Shown piece after piece: positions 34,220 through 45,507 of a stretch of 64,000 bases of DNA (within the stretch, counting starts at the first letter, position 1; each line of letters starts with the position of its first letter). Source of the DNA: Ensifer sp. IC4062 (GTDB taxonomy: Bacteria > Pseudomonadota > Alphaproteobacteria > Rhizobiales > Rhizobiaceae); assembly GCF_020193575.1 (NCBI RefSeq), contig NZ_JADYVD010000012.1:86337-150336 (forward strand), in the 5' to 3' direction. The translations under genes and the position numbers were made by a program. Below the pieces are notes generated by a model. That model ran no database searches, was not told the DNA's origin, and saw nothing but the letters and a program-made list of their open reading frames with translations.

Positions 34220-34981
34220 ATGAAAGACGTCAGTTTCCAACTCTACAGCGCCCGCAATTTTCCGCCGCTTGCCGACGTGCTCGCGGCCGTCGGCAAGGCC
34301 GGCTATACCCAGGTCGAGGGCTACGGCGCGCTTTACGCATCGCTGAGCGACGAAGAGGTCGCTGATTTCAGGCGCGGTCTCGAACGCAACGGCGTCAGCA
34401 TGCCAACCGCGCATTTCGGCATCGATATGCTCGAGCAGGAGCCGGCGCGGGTGCTAAGGATCGCCGATGCGCTCGGCATCCGTGCAATCTACTGCCCTTA
34501 CCTGATGCCGGACCAGCGCCCGAGCGACGCGGCCGGCTGGCGCGCCTTTGGTGCGCGGCTGCAAGCGGCGGGCAACCCTTTCCGGGACGCGGGCCTCGAC
34601 TTCGGCTGGCACAACCACGACTTCGAATTTCATGCCCTCGCAGATGGCTCCATACCGCTGGACCACATTTTCGCCGGCGGTCCGGATCTTTCCTGGGAAG
34701 CGGATATCGCGTGGATCGTGCGCGGCGGCGCCGATCCCTTCGTCTGGATCGCGAAATATGGCAGCCGTATCACTGCCGTCCACGTCAAGGACATCGCGCC
34801 CAAGGGTGAAAAGACGGATGAGGACGGCTGGGCCGATGTCGGCCACGGCACGATCGACTGGCAGGGAGTCGTAAGGGCGCTCTCCGCGACGTCGGTAAAA
34901 TATTTCATCGCCGAACACGACAACCCCAGCGACTTCCGGCGCTTTGCTGAACGTTCGCTGGCTTCCATCCAATCCTATTGA
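34220..34981 (+). CDS. Sugar phosphate isomerase/epimerase family protein (AP endonuclease 2 fold)
   Basis: A 253-residue TIM-barrel protein of the xylose isomerase-like superfamily. It shows FQLYSARNFPPLADVLAAVGKAGY at the start, FGWHNHDFEFH, then WEADIAWIVRGGADP and VHVKDIAPKGEK, giving the His/Glu/Asp metal residues. Its specific reaction cannot be told; such genes often pair with Gfo/Idh dehydrogenases in sugar or inositol catabolism, as here. AGGAGAAC precedes the ATG at 34220. Its TGA overlaps the TTG codon of the dehydrogenase frame. Confidence 0.88.
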   Translation: MKDVSFQLYSARNFPPLADVLAAVGKAGYTQVEGYGALYASLSDEEVADFRRGLERNGVSMPTAHFGIDMLEQEPARVLRIADALGIRAIYCPYLMPDQRPSDAAGWRAFGARLQAAGNPFRDAGLDFGWHNHDFEFHALADGSIPLDHIFAGGPDLSWEADIAWIVRGGADPFVWIAKYGSRITAVHVKDIAPKGEKTDEDGWADVGHGTIDWQGVVRALSATSVKYFIAEHDNPSDFRRFAERSLASIQSY

Positions 34982-34995
34982 GTGACGGAAAGAAC

Positions 34996-36132
34996 ATGAA
35001 GATGAAGGAACTTGGCGTCGGTATCATTGGATGCGGCAACATCTCCACCACCTATTTCAAGCTCGCGCCTCTCTTCAAGGGCATCAGGATGGTCGCCTGC
35101 GCCGACATCAACCCGGCGGCGGCCGAGGGGCGGGGCGCCGAATATGACGTGACGGCGCAGAGCATCGAGGCGCTGCTGGCCAATCCGGAAGTGGACATCA
35201 TCGTCAATCTGACCATCCCGGATGCGCATTTTCCCGTGTCGAAGGTAATCCTCGAAGCCGGAAAGCATGTCTATTCCGAAAAGCCCCTGGTGCTGACTCT
35301 GGAGCAGGGTGAGGAACTCAGGGCGATCGCCAAGGTGAAAGGACTTACGGTCGGCTGTGCACCGGATACCTTCCTCGGCGGCGCGCACCAGCTCGCCCGC
35401 GACTACATCGACGCCGGCAAGATCGGTCGGATTACATCGGGAACCTGCCACGTCATGAGCCCCGGCATGGAGATGTGGCATCCGAACCCGGATTTCTTCT
35501 TCCTGCCGGGTGGCGGTCCGGTACTCGATCTCGGACCTTACTACATCGCCAACCTCATCAACCTGATCGGCCCGGTTAAGCGCGTCGCGGCGCTTTCCTC
35601 GATGGCGAACGAGACCCGCACCATCACCAGCGCGCCGCGCAATGGTGAAGTCATCCCGGTTAAGACGCCGACCAACATCCATGCGCTGCTCGAATTCCAG
35701 AACGGCGCAACGATCACGCTTTCGGCAAGCTGGGATGTCTGGTCGCACCGCCACGCCAACATGGAGCTCTATGGCACCGAAGGATCGCTGTTCGTACCGG
35801 ATCCAAACTTCTTCGGTGGTCCAGTCGAGGCGAGCGGGCGCGACAAGAACATCCAGACCCTCGAAATGTGGGACCATCCCTTTGCGGTCAACAATTGGGA
35901 TCACCCGGCGGGCCCGATCGCCAATTACCGAACGGCCGGTCTCGCCGACATGGCCGACGCCATCCTCAACGGCCGCGACCCGCGCTGCTCGCTGGACCGC
36001 GCGCTCCACGGCGTCGACGTGATGGTGTCGATCCTGAAATCCGGCGAGGAGGGGCGGTTCGTGACGCTTTCGACCACCTGCGCGCAGCCGGCCGCTCTCG
36101 GCATCGAAGAGGCGCAGGCGCTGCTGCGCTGA
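34996..36132 (+). CDS. Gfo/Idh/MocA family NAD(P)-dependent dehydrogenase
   Basis: About 378 residues. The N-terminal Rossmann domain has GVGIIGCGNISTTYFKLAP and ACADINPAAA. The conserved catalytic-lysine motif is YSEKPLVLTLEQG. The C-terminal sheet domain contains FFFLPGGGPVLDLGPYYIANLI. Substrates of this family are sugars, inositols or their derivatives; the operon suggests a mannoside-derived sugar. I chose ATG 34996, which has GGAAAG six bases upstream; a TTG at 34978 overlapping the upstream stop is possible. It ends about 200 bp before the last operon gene. Confidence 0.9.
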   Translation: MKMKELGVGIIGCGNISTTYFKLAPLFKGIRMVACADINPAAAEGRGAEYDVTAQSIEALLANPEVDIIVNLTIPDAHFPVSKVILEAGKHVYSEKPLVLTLEQGEELRAIAKVKGLTVGCAPDTFLGGAHQLARDYIDAGKIGRITSGTCHVMSPGMEMWHPNPDFFFLPGGGPVLDLGPYYIANLINLIGPVKRVAALSSMANETRTITSAPRNGEVIPVKTPTNIHALLEFQNGATITLSASWDVWSHRHANMELYGTEGSLFVPDPNFFGGPVEASGRDKNIQTLEMWDHPFAVNNWDHPAGPIANYRTAGLADMADAILNGRDPRCSLDRALHGVDVMVSILKSGEEGRFVTLSTTCAQPAALGIEEAQALLR

Positions 36133-36139
36133 GCGAACT

Positions 36140-36293
36140 CTCCCCAACCCCTCCCCACAAGGGGAGGGGCTTGGCGCCACGGCACGCGCCTGCCTATTTC
36201 TAACCTTTGCGTTCGGTCGATGTCGCTGGGACGGAGGAGGGAAGGTGCGGCAAGTTGAGCCCCTCCCTCTTGTGGGCAGGGGTTGCGGAAGGG
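36140..36293. repeat. Palindromic repeat pair (R4-like) in the sugar operon
   Basis: CCCTCCCCACAAGGGGAGGGG at 36149-36169 and CCCCTCCCTCTTGTGGGCAGGGG near 36260-36282 are short inverted repeats around ACAAGG/CTTGTG, in opposite orientation. They fill the gap between the dehydrogenase and the aldo/keto reductase genes and resemble the elements at 14231-14393. Confidence 0.65.
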
Positions 36294-36328
36294 TATCAAG
36301 CCTCATCCGAAACGAAGGAACGTCACAC

Positions 36329-37357
36329 ATGACCTGGCAACCGGCGGAGAGCCGATACGCGACGATGAAATACAACCGCTGCGGCAGGAGCGGGCTGAAG
36401 CTGCCGGCGATCTCGCTCGGGCTCTGGCATAATTTCGGCGGCGACACGCCGCACGATCGCAAGGTCGACATGTGCCGTACGGCCTTCGATCTCGGCATTA
36501 CACATTTTGATCTCGCCAACAACTACGGTCCCCCGCCCGGATCGGCGGAAACCGCGTTCGGCGAGATCATGCGCACCGACTTCGCCGGCCTGCGCGACGA
36601 ACTGATTATCTCCTCCAAGGCCGGTTACGAGATGTGGCCGGGACCCTATGGCGAATGGGGCAGCCGCAAATATCTCATCGCTTCCTGCGACCAGAGCCTG
36701 AAGCGGATGGGCCTCGACTATGTCGACATCTTCTATTCTCACCGCTTCGATCCGGATACGCCACTCGAGGAGACCTGCGGCGCACTCGACCATATCGTCC
36801 GCTCCGGCAGGGCGCTATATGTAGGCATCTCGTCCTACAACTCGCAGCGCACCCGCGAAGCGGCGGCGATCCTTAAGGATCTCGGCACGCCATGCCTGAT
36901 TCACCAGCCGAGCTATTCCATGCTCAACCGCTGGGTCGAGGACGACGGGCTCGTCGATACGCTCGAAGATCTGGGCATCGGGTCGATCGTCTTCTCGCCG
37001 CTTGCCCAGGGCATGCTGACGACGAAGTATCTGAACGGGATCCCGGAAGACAGCCGCGCAGCCCAGAACCACTTCCTCAAGAGGGATTTCATCCGCCCGG
37101 CGATCATCGACAACATCCGCAAATTGAACAGCATCGCCGAACGTCGCGGCCAGACACTGGCGCAGATGGCGCTTGCCTGGGTGCTGCGCGGCGGCCGCAT
37201 AACCTCGGCTCTGATCGGCGCGAGCCGCTCCGCACAAATCGTCGATTGCGTCAAAGCGCTCGACAACGACAGCTTCACGGCGGAGGAACTGGCCGAGATC
37301 GATCTCTATGCGCGCGAGGCCGATGTCAACCTCTGGGCCAAGTCGGCCGAGCTCTGA
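36329..37357 (+). CDS. Aldo/keto reductase (YghZ-like)
   Basis: A 342-residue NADPH-dependent aldo/keto reductase. The catalytic tetrad is suggested by FDLANNYG (Asp, Tyr), ISSKAGYEMWPGPYGEWGSR (Lys) and YVDIFYSHRFD (His). The cofactor region QMALAWVLRGGRITSALIGAS is typical. The closest general relative is the E. coli YghZ group, which reduces L-glyceraldehyde 3-phosphate and other small aldehydes. The ATG 36329 follows GAAGGAA; the longer upstream frame runs through the repeat and is rejected. It is the last gene of the presumed mannoside operon. Confidence 0.92.
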   Translation: MTWQPAESRYATMKYNRCGRSGLKLPAISLGLWHNFGGDTPHDRKVDMCRTAFDLGITHFDLANNYGPPPGSAETAFGEIMRTDFAGLRDELIISSKAGYEMWPGPYGEWGSRKYLIASCDQSLKRMGLDYVDIFYSHRFDPDTPLEETCGALDHIVRSGRALYVGISSYNSQRTREAAAILKDLGTPCLIHQPSYSMLNRWVEDDGLVDTLEDLGIGSIVFSPLAQGMLTTKYLNGIPEDSRAAQNHFLKRDFIRPAIIDNIRKLNSIAERRGQTLAQMALAWVLRGGRITSALIGASRSAQIVDCVKALDNDSFTAEELAEIDLYAREADVNLWAKSAEL

Positions 37358-37640
37358 ACTACGGCGAATTCGTTGATTTGCCTCGATTTTAGGCAATATT
37401 GATTATCTCCGGCGCCTTAGACAAAAGTCGAAGAGGGCGCCGGAAAACGGTCGCTGGACATGCATTAGTGAATATGTATGGTGCAGTGGTGCCGGTCCCA
37501 CGTGCAAGACGCTTTGCGTGCGCGCGGCTGGCAAAACGAGGAGGCATGAGCTCTCGACGCGCTCAGCGGACCGAGGAAAGGCTCAACGAACGGTGTCGCA
37601 GGCGCGCGATTGTGCCTGTAGCCGTCATGGCGGGAAATAG

Positions 37641-38756
<1,116 letters not shown>

Positions 38757-38788
38757 GCGGCTTCATCATATCATCATCGAGTAATGGA

Positions 38789-38818
38789 AACCCCGGGGCT
38801 TGCTCCGGGGTTTTTCTT
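38789..38818 (+). terminator. Intrinsic terminator of dctP
   Basis: AACCCCGG pairs with CCGGGGTT around GGCTTGCT, followed by TTTCTTTC. It ends the dctP transcript. Confidence 0.85.
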
Positions 38819-38897
38819 TCCCAGGGGGGTCGAAATACGGCATGCCATGCCAAGACAAGCTCGCGGGACTCATTCGCAACGACTGCATGTTTCGCCA

Positions 38898-38966
38898 AAT
38901 CGCAGCCGATTAGGATAAAAACATGCAGCAATTCAAAGTGCTACGGCGCCCTTGGCGCGCCTGACC
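38898..38966 (+). repeat. Repeat family R2 copy
   Basis: Begins AGCCGATTAGGATAAAAACA, then GCAGCAATTCAAAGTGCTAC, then GGCGCCCTTGGCGCGCC. It lacks the second half of the terminal stem. Confidence 0.75.
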
Positions 38967-39015
38967 ACAGTACACGACAGCAGCTCAATTGGTTTGGCGG
39001 ATGCTTTTTTCGCCC

Positions 39016-39130
39016 CCATTCCTGTGCTTGTCACAGGAGTCCAGCAGCGCCGCGTCTGCGGCGCGGAAGAAACTTTTCAGCCCAAGGACTTGGGCTGACT
39101 AGATTCCTGTGACAAGCACAGGAATGAGGA
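39016..39130. repeat. Second inverted pair of repeat family R1
   Basis: The R1 palindrome occurs at 39018-39040 (CTTG centre, then CCAGCAGCGCCGCGTCTGCG) and in reverse orientation at 39103-39125 (CAAG centre, then GAGG). About 60 bp separate them, including the hairpin AGCCCAAGGACTTGGGCT at 39080-39097. A partial R2 stem (GCGTCTGAAAAGACGC) follows at 39195-39210. Confidence 0.8.
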
Positions 39131-39242
39131 CAGGAGGAGATGCGTTACCGGACCGCAACCAACGAGGCAGAAGCTGACTACGTCGCGTACGGTAGCGTCT
39201 GAAAAGACGCGCCGCGCTGCAAGGGGCGATAGCAAACGGAAA

Positions 39243-39273
39243 AGGCCCGAATGCCACTTCGGCATTCGGGCCT
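39243..39273 (-). terminator. Terminator of the dctQM transcript
   Basis: AGGCCCGAATGCC pairs perfectly with GGCATTCGGGCCT over a five-base loop. Read on the minus strand it is followed by TTTCCGTTT, 47 bp after the dctM stop. Confidence 0.85.
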
Positions 39274-39319
39274 CATTGTTGGCCGGCTTCCTTTGCGACT
39301 TTCAGGCCGGATTGCCGCG

Positions 39320-41109
<1,790 letters not shown>

Positions 41110-41113
<4 letters not shown>

Positions 41114-41685
41114 GAGCGCACCTCCGGGCCCACAGCTTCGTCAAGCGGAGCATGCGTCGGAACATAGGGGGTGGGATCGTCCATATTTCCCGTCATGATC
41201 GCGATTTTCTTGATGATTTCCGAAACGCCCTGAAGGGCGAGCAGCACGAAGCCGATGAGCAGGATGGCTTTTGCCGGCCAGATGATGAGCCCGCCTGCGC
41301 TGGACGAGACTTCGCCCGAGACGTAGGACATCCGCACGTAGGGGACGAGGTAATAGAGCATGAGCAGCACGAACGGCATCAGGAAGAAGACGTGACCGAA
41401 GAGGTCGATCCAGTGCTGCACACGGCGCGAGAAACTGCCGTAAACGACGTCGATGCGAATGTGTTCGTTCTGGCTGAGCGTGTAGGCGGCAGCGAACATG
41501 AAGGCCGCCCCAAAGAGATACCACTGTGCCTCGAGCCAGGCATTCGACGACATGTTGAAGATTTTTCGGATGACGGCATTGCCCGCGCTGACGAGCACGG
41601 CGACCAGAATGAGCCAGCCGACCGCCTTGCCGATTTTCTCGGTGATGGTGTCAATCAACCGACTGAAGCCGAGTAACGGTTTCAT
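41110..41685 (-). CDS. TRAP transporter small permease (DctQ type)
   Basis: A 191-residue protein with four hydrophobic helices. The DctQ hallmark NAWLEAQWYLFGAAFMFAAAYTLSQNEHIRIDVVY lies in the middle, followed by VLLALQGVSEIIKKIA. It is the structural partner of DctM and is translationally coupled to it. Two adjacent ATGs exist; the second (41685) is preceded by GGGGAGG and chosen. The promoter must lie in the gap 41690-42000. Confidence 0.92.
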
Positions 41686-41688
41686 CAA

Positions 41689-42149
41689 GTTCCTCCCCGC
41701 AATGGCTATTTTTATCTTTCGCCAAGCACAGTCACAGTGCCGATTTCAAGCCTCCTTTCAAGTCCGAAGCTCGATTTTCCGGGATAGCGCGACAGTCTCA
41801 GACAAAAGTCGAACACGCGTCGACGAAAAATGCCCAAGACTTAGGCACAGCAGCGTGGGTGATCGCCATCGATTGCGTCACGACCATTCCACAGAACGGA
41901 CACTGGGTTCGGCCATGCTCAGGCGATTCGGGAGCAGGATGATGGGATTCCTTCCTGTACAGGGCTGGCGTGACGGGTCTTGAAAGCATGGGACGTTTCG
42001 GGCTGGATGCGCTCGCCGAGAATCTAGGGCGCGACGAGTAAAACTGTGAGCGGTTTTCCGCCCGCATCCCGCTCTAGTTTATTCGAATCGATCACGTCTA
42101 TGATTTGGGCCGATTCGACCCAACTCGTAATCTAGTGAAGAGGCAAGCC
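41689..42149. other. Divergent gap between dctQ and GH43 gene
   Basis: About 460 bp. The right half holds repeat R3. The left half shows no definite gene. A minus-strand frame around 41798-41989 encodes a CPFCGMVV motif, but without a convincing start, so it is not called. The promoters of both flanking genes must be here. Confidence 0.5.
42035..42134 (+). repeat. Repeat family R3, copy 2
   Basis: Same block order as 11018-11115: AAAACTGTGAGCGGTTTTCC, GCATCCCGCTCTAGTTTA, CACGTCTATGATTTGGG and a terminal AATCTAG. It ends just before the ribosome site of the GH43 gene and so may carry promoter elements. Confidence 0.75.
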
Positions 42150-43772
42150 ATGGTCGCGACTATCCGCAACCCGATCCTGCCGGGTTTTAACCCGGATCCG
42201 TCGATCTGCCGCGTTGGAGACGACTATTACATCGCCACTTCGACATTCGAATGGTACCCGGGTGTGCAGATCCACCATTCGCGCGATCTCGTGAACTGGC
42301 GGCTCGTGCGCCGTCCGCTGGAGCGGGCAAGCCAACTCGATATGCGCGGCAATCCCGACAGCTGCGGCATCTGGGCGCCGTGCCTTTCCTATTCGGACGG
42401 CTTGTTCTGGCTGGTCTACACCGACGTCAAGCGCTTCGACGGCAACTTCAAGGATGCCCATAATTACATCGTCACGGCGGAAGCCGTGGAGGCAACCTGG
42501 TCCGATCCGGTCTATGTCAATTCGTCCGGTTTCGACCCCTCGCTCTTTCATGACGACGACGGCCGCAAATGGTTCCTGAACATGCAGTGGAACCACCGCA
42601 CCGAGAGCTTCGGCGGCGCGCCGAAGAGCCCGGCATTCGACGGCATTTTGCTGCAGGAGTGGGACGAGCGCACGCGCCGGCTCGTCGGGCCGGTCAAGAA
42701 CATCTTCGCCGGCAGTTCGCTCGGTCTGGTGGAGGGCCCGCATCTTTTCAAGCGCAACGGCTGGTATTACCTGACGACCGCCGAGGGTGGCACTGGCTAC
42801 GACCATGCGGTGACGATGGCGCGTTCGCGCAACATCGACGGCCCCTACGAGATGCATCCGAATATCCATCTCATCACCTCGAAGGATCATCCCGAAGCCG
42901 CGTTGCAGCGGGCAGGGCACGGGCAATATGTCGAGACGCCTGACGGTCAGGCCTATCACACCCATCTCTGCGGACGCCCGCTGCCGCCGCAGCGGCGCTG
43001 CACCCTCGGCCGCGAGACGGCGCTGCAGAAATGCGTCTGGCGCGAAGACGGTTGGCTTTACCTCGAAAACGGCGGCACCGTCCCTGATGTCACCGTTCCG
43101 GCGCCGGCAGGCACCGGCATCGCCGCGCAGCCGAGCGTGGTCGAGACCAATTTTGACGAGGCCGAGCTTCCATCCGAGTTCCAGTGGCTGCGCACGCCTG
43201 CGGCAGATCGCATCTTTTCGCTGACATGGCGGGAAGGGCACCTCAGGCTTTTCGGACGGGAAAGCATCGGCAGCTGGTTCGAGCAGGCATTGGTGGCGCG
43301 GCGACAGGAGCACCATTCGTTTCGGGCCGAGACTGTCGTCGAGTTTGCGCCCGTGACCTACCAGCAGGTGGCTGGCCTGACGCATTACTATAACAGGCAC
43401 AAGTTCCATGCATTGGGCGTCACCTGGCACGAAAAGCTCGGACGGGTCGTCACCATTCTGTCGTGCCCCGGCGATTTTCCGCACGGCCGCCTCCAGTTCC
43501 CGGCGGGCAGCGGCGTCGCGGTTTCGGATGGACCGATACACCTTGCGATGGAAGTGCGCGACAACGATCTCCAGTTCTTGTGGCGGGCGACAAAGCGGGA
43601 CACATGGCAGGCGATTGGCCCGGTGCTCGATGCCGGCGTTGTTTCCGACGAGGGCGGGCGTGGCGAGCACGGTTCGTTCACGGGTGCCTTCACCGGCATG
43701 TTCGCCTTCGACACCTCGGGCAGCGCACTGCCGGCCGATTTCGATCATTTTCGCTATCAGGCGCTTGTCTAA
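42150..43772 (+). CDS. Glycoside hydrolase family 43 (beta-xylosidase/alpha-arabinofuranosidase)
   Basis: A 540-residue five-bladed propeller enzyme. The catalytic base is Asp16 in NPDPSIC; the pKa modulator Asp lies in SSGFDPSLFHDDDGRKWFLNMQWNHR; the acid is Glu in GLVEGPHLFKRNGWYYLTTAEGGTGYDHA. The C-terminal 200 residues form the beta-sandwich domain of xylosidases (EVRDNDLQFLWR). No signal peptide, so it cleaves imported xylo-oligosaccharides in the cytoplasm. GAAGAGG precedes the ATG. It stands alone, without a dedicated importer beside it. Confidence 0.93.
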   Translation: MVATIRNPILPGFNPDPSICRVGDDYYIATSTFEWYPGVQIHHSRDLVNWRLVRRPLERASQLDMRGNPDSCGIWAPCLSYSDGLFWLVYTDVKRFDGNFKDAHNYIVTAEAVEATWSDPVYVNSSGFDPSLFHDDDGRKWFLNMQWNHRTESFGGAPKSPAFDGILLQEWDERTRRLVGPVKNIFAGSSLGLVEGPHLFKRNGWYYLTTAEGGTGYDHAVTMARSRNIDGPYEMHPNIHLITSKDHPEAALQRAGHGQYVETPDGQAYHTHLCGRPLPPQRRCTLGRETALQKCVWREDGWLYLENGGTVPDVTVPAPAGTGIAAQPSVVETNFDEAELPSEFQWLRTPAADRIFSLTWREGHLRLFGRESIGSWFEQALVARRQEHHSFRAETVVEFAPVTYQQVAGLTHYYNRHKFHALGVTWHEKLGRVVTILSCPGDFPHGRLQFPAGSGVAVSDGPIHLAMEVRDNDLQFLWRATKRDTWQAIGPVLDAGVVSDEGGRGEHGSFTGAFTGMFAFDTSGSALPADFDHFRYQALV

Positions 43773-43901
43773 GCGAACTCAATTTATAAGGAAACAATCA
43801 TAAAGCATGGTTATCATTACAGAATTGTAATGCGTCATTTCATCTTTGGTTCAGGAAGTGAACTTTAGTTTCGAGGGGCAGACAACGAAAGGAAGCCCCT
43901 C

Positions 43902-44270
43902 ATGAAACGTCTCATCCTTGCCCTGGTCGCCAGTTCCTTCCTGGCAAGCCCTATGGCTTTCGCCCAGCCATCCGGATCCTTCGAGGTTGCGCAGGTGCAT
44001 GACCGTTACCGGTCCAAGTCTGTCGAACGCCACGTACACAAGCACGTCAATAAGACCGTCGAAAAGCGTGTGATCATCAAGAAGCATCGCTGGGCGCGTG
44101 GCCATCGGCTAAGCCCGGCCGAACGTCGCCACATGGCTTACGTCCGTGACTACCGCCGCTACAAGCTACGCACGCCGCCACGCGGCCAGCAGTGGGTGCG
44201 CGTCGACAATAACTTTCTGCTGATCAGCCTCGCGACCGGCGTGATCGTCGGGCTTGCCGCAGCGCACTAA
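43902..44270 (+). CDS. RcnB-like periplasmic protein
   Basis: A 122-residue secreted protein with a signal peptide cleaved after MAFA. The mature part is rich in basic residues and His (VERHVHKHVNKTVEKRVI), and the C-terminus has the RcnB family motif YKLRTPPRGQQWVRVDNNFLLI, then LATGVIVGL. In E. coli RcnB modulates nickel/cobalt efflux; here the role is unknown. It neighbours the zinc-uptake genes, which is consistent with metal homeostasis. AAGGAAG precedes the ATG. Confidence 0.8.
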   Translation: MKRLILALVASSFLASPMAFAQPSGSFEVAQVHDRYRSKSVERHVHKHVNKTVEKRVIIKKHRWARGHRLSPAERRHMAYVRDYRRYKLRTPPRGQQWVRVDNNFLLISLATGVIVGLAAAH

Positions 44271-44293
44271 GCGCCGGCGAGGGAAATGAGAAA

Positions 44294-44318
44294 AAGGCGG
44301 GCTTTGGCAGCCCGCCTT
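44294..44318. terminator. Bidirectional hairpin between rcnB-like gene and znuA
   Basis: AAGGCGGGC pairs with GCCCGCCTT. On the minus strand it is followed by TTTTTCTC, so it mainly ends znuA; on the plus strand the T run is weaker. Confidence 0.75.
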
Positions 44319-44338
44319 CGCCGTCTTGGGAGGACGAC

Positions 44339-45358
44339 TCAACTCGCCGAAGCGAGGCAGGATTTCAGCGACGCGCCGATATTCTCCATCAACTGGAAAT
44401 AAAGGTCCGGTCCGGCATCGAGCGTTGCCGCCTCAGGGTCGAGCGTACCGGGCTTCGCCTGCGTGCCTTCGATGACGACATTGATCAGCTTCGGTTCGAA
44501 CTGCGGCTCGGCGAAGACGCAGGTCGCACCCAACTCCTTGATCTTGGCGCGGATTTCAGAAAGCCTTTCTGCGCCGGGGAGTACCTCGGGGCTGACGGTG
44601 ATGGAGCCGGCGACCCGCACCTTGTAGCGATGTTCGAAATATTGATAGGCGTCGTGGAAGACGACGAAAGGCTTGTCCTGGATCGGCGCCACCGTCGCGG
44701 CGAGGTGTTTGTCCAGTGCATCCAATCTTTCGTTGAGCTTGACCCGATTAGCCGCGTAGGCGGCGGCGTTGTCGGGGTCGATTTCGGAGAGCGTCTTTTC
44801 GATCTCGGCAGCCATCGCCTTGGCATTCATCGGGTCGAGCCACATATGCATGTCGAAATCGCCCTCGGCATGGTGGTGTTCTGGATCGTTAGCCGGCTCC
44901 TGTTCGGCAGCATGCTCATGTTCGTGGCCATCATGCGCGGCCTCTTCGGCACCATGAGTCTCGCCTTCATGACCTTCGTCGTTATGCGCATGCGCCTCGA
45001 ACGCGCCGCCCTCGCGGAACTTGAGTTTCTCAAGACCGGGCGATTCGCTGAGTTCCACCACCTTGGCGCCGCTGCCAAGCGCTTTGAGCGGCTTGTCCAG
45101 GAAGGCTTCGAGGCCGTGGCCGACCCAGAACACCGCCTTGGCCTCCTGCAGCGCGGCGGCATTCGACGGCTTCATGTTGTAGGTGTGCGGCGAGGCGCCG
45201 CCCTCGACGATAAGCAACGGTTCTCCGACGCCCTCCATGATTGATGCGACCAGCGAGTGGACGGGCTTGATGGAAGCCACCACATTGGGTCCATCCGCAA
45301 AGGCCGGCGCGGACAAAAGGACGGTGGATGCAAAGAGGAGGGCGGGCGTTGATCTCAT
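44339..45358 (-). CDS. znuA: Zinc ABC transporter, periplasmic binding protein
   Basis: A 339-residue zinc-binding lipocalin-free cluster A-I protein. The signal peptide ends at ASA-type APAFA. Zn ligands are suggested by VASIKPVHSLVASIMEG, GASPHTYNMKPS and HMWLDPMNA, and the His-rich acidic loop (AHAHNDEGHEGETHGAEE onward) lies at residues 120-165. FVVFHDAYQYFEHRY and the final Cys-containing stretch complete the fold. It is divergent from znuC; two Zur-type palindromes lie between. High-affinity zinc uptake under zinc limitation. Confidence 0.96.
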   Translation of the reverse strand: MRSTPALLFASTVLLSAPAFADGPNVVASIKPVHSLVASIMEGVGEPLLIVEGGASPHTYNMKPSNAAALQEAKAVFWVGHGLEAFLDKPLKALGSGAKVVELSESPGLEKLKFREGGAFEAHAHNDEGHEGETHGAEEAAHDGHEHEHAAEQEPANDPEHHHAEGDFDMHMWLDPMNAKAMAAEIEKTLSEIDPDNAAAYAANRVKLNERLDALDKHLAATVAPIQDKPFVVFHDAYQYFEHRYKVRVAGSITVSPEVLPGAERLSEIRAKIKELGATCVFAEPQFEPKLINVVIEGTQAKPGTLDPEAATLDAGPDLYFQLMENIGASLKSCLASAS

Positions 45359-45430
45359 AGGAGTCTCCGAGCTTCACGGGTTCAAAGTGTTGCGCCGCCA
45401 TTACGCATCGGACCTTGCGCAATGTCGCCG

Positions 45431-45445
45431 TGTAATGTTATTACA
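45431..45445. promoter_or_regulatory. Zur-box-like palindrome 1
   Basis: TGTAATGTTATTACA is a perfect palindrome around a three-base centre. It lies in the 149-bp znuA-znuC divergent gap and fits the AT-rich Zur operators of alphaproteobacteria. Confidence 0.75.
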
Positions 45446-45452
45446 TCAATTG

Positions 45453-45467
45453 CGTTATGCTATAACG
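45453..45467. promoter_or_regulatory. Zur-box-like palindrome 2
   Basis: CGTTATGCTATAACG is a second palindrome seven bases from the first, near znuC. Tandem boxes would let Zur control both divergent transcripts. Confidence 0.75.
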
Positions 45468-45507
45468 TGTGCGATAGCCAGTGGCAACCATCAACTCGGA
45501 ATTTTTG

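Noticed and set aside
41798..41989. Minus-strand frame with a CPFCGMVV motif between dctQ and the GH43 gene
   Set aside because: No good ribosome site, the upstream part overlaps repeat R3, and no family was recognised. A Cys pair alone is too little.
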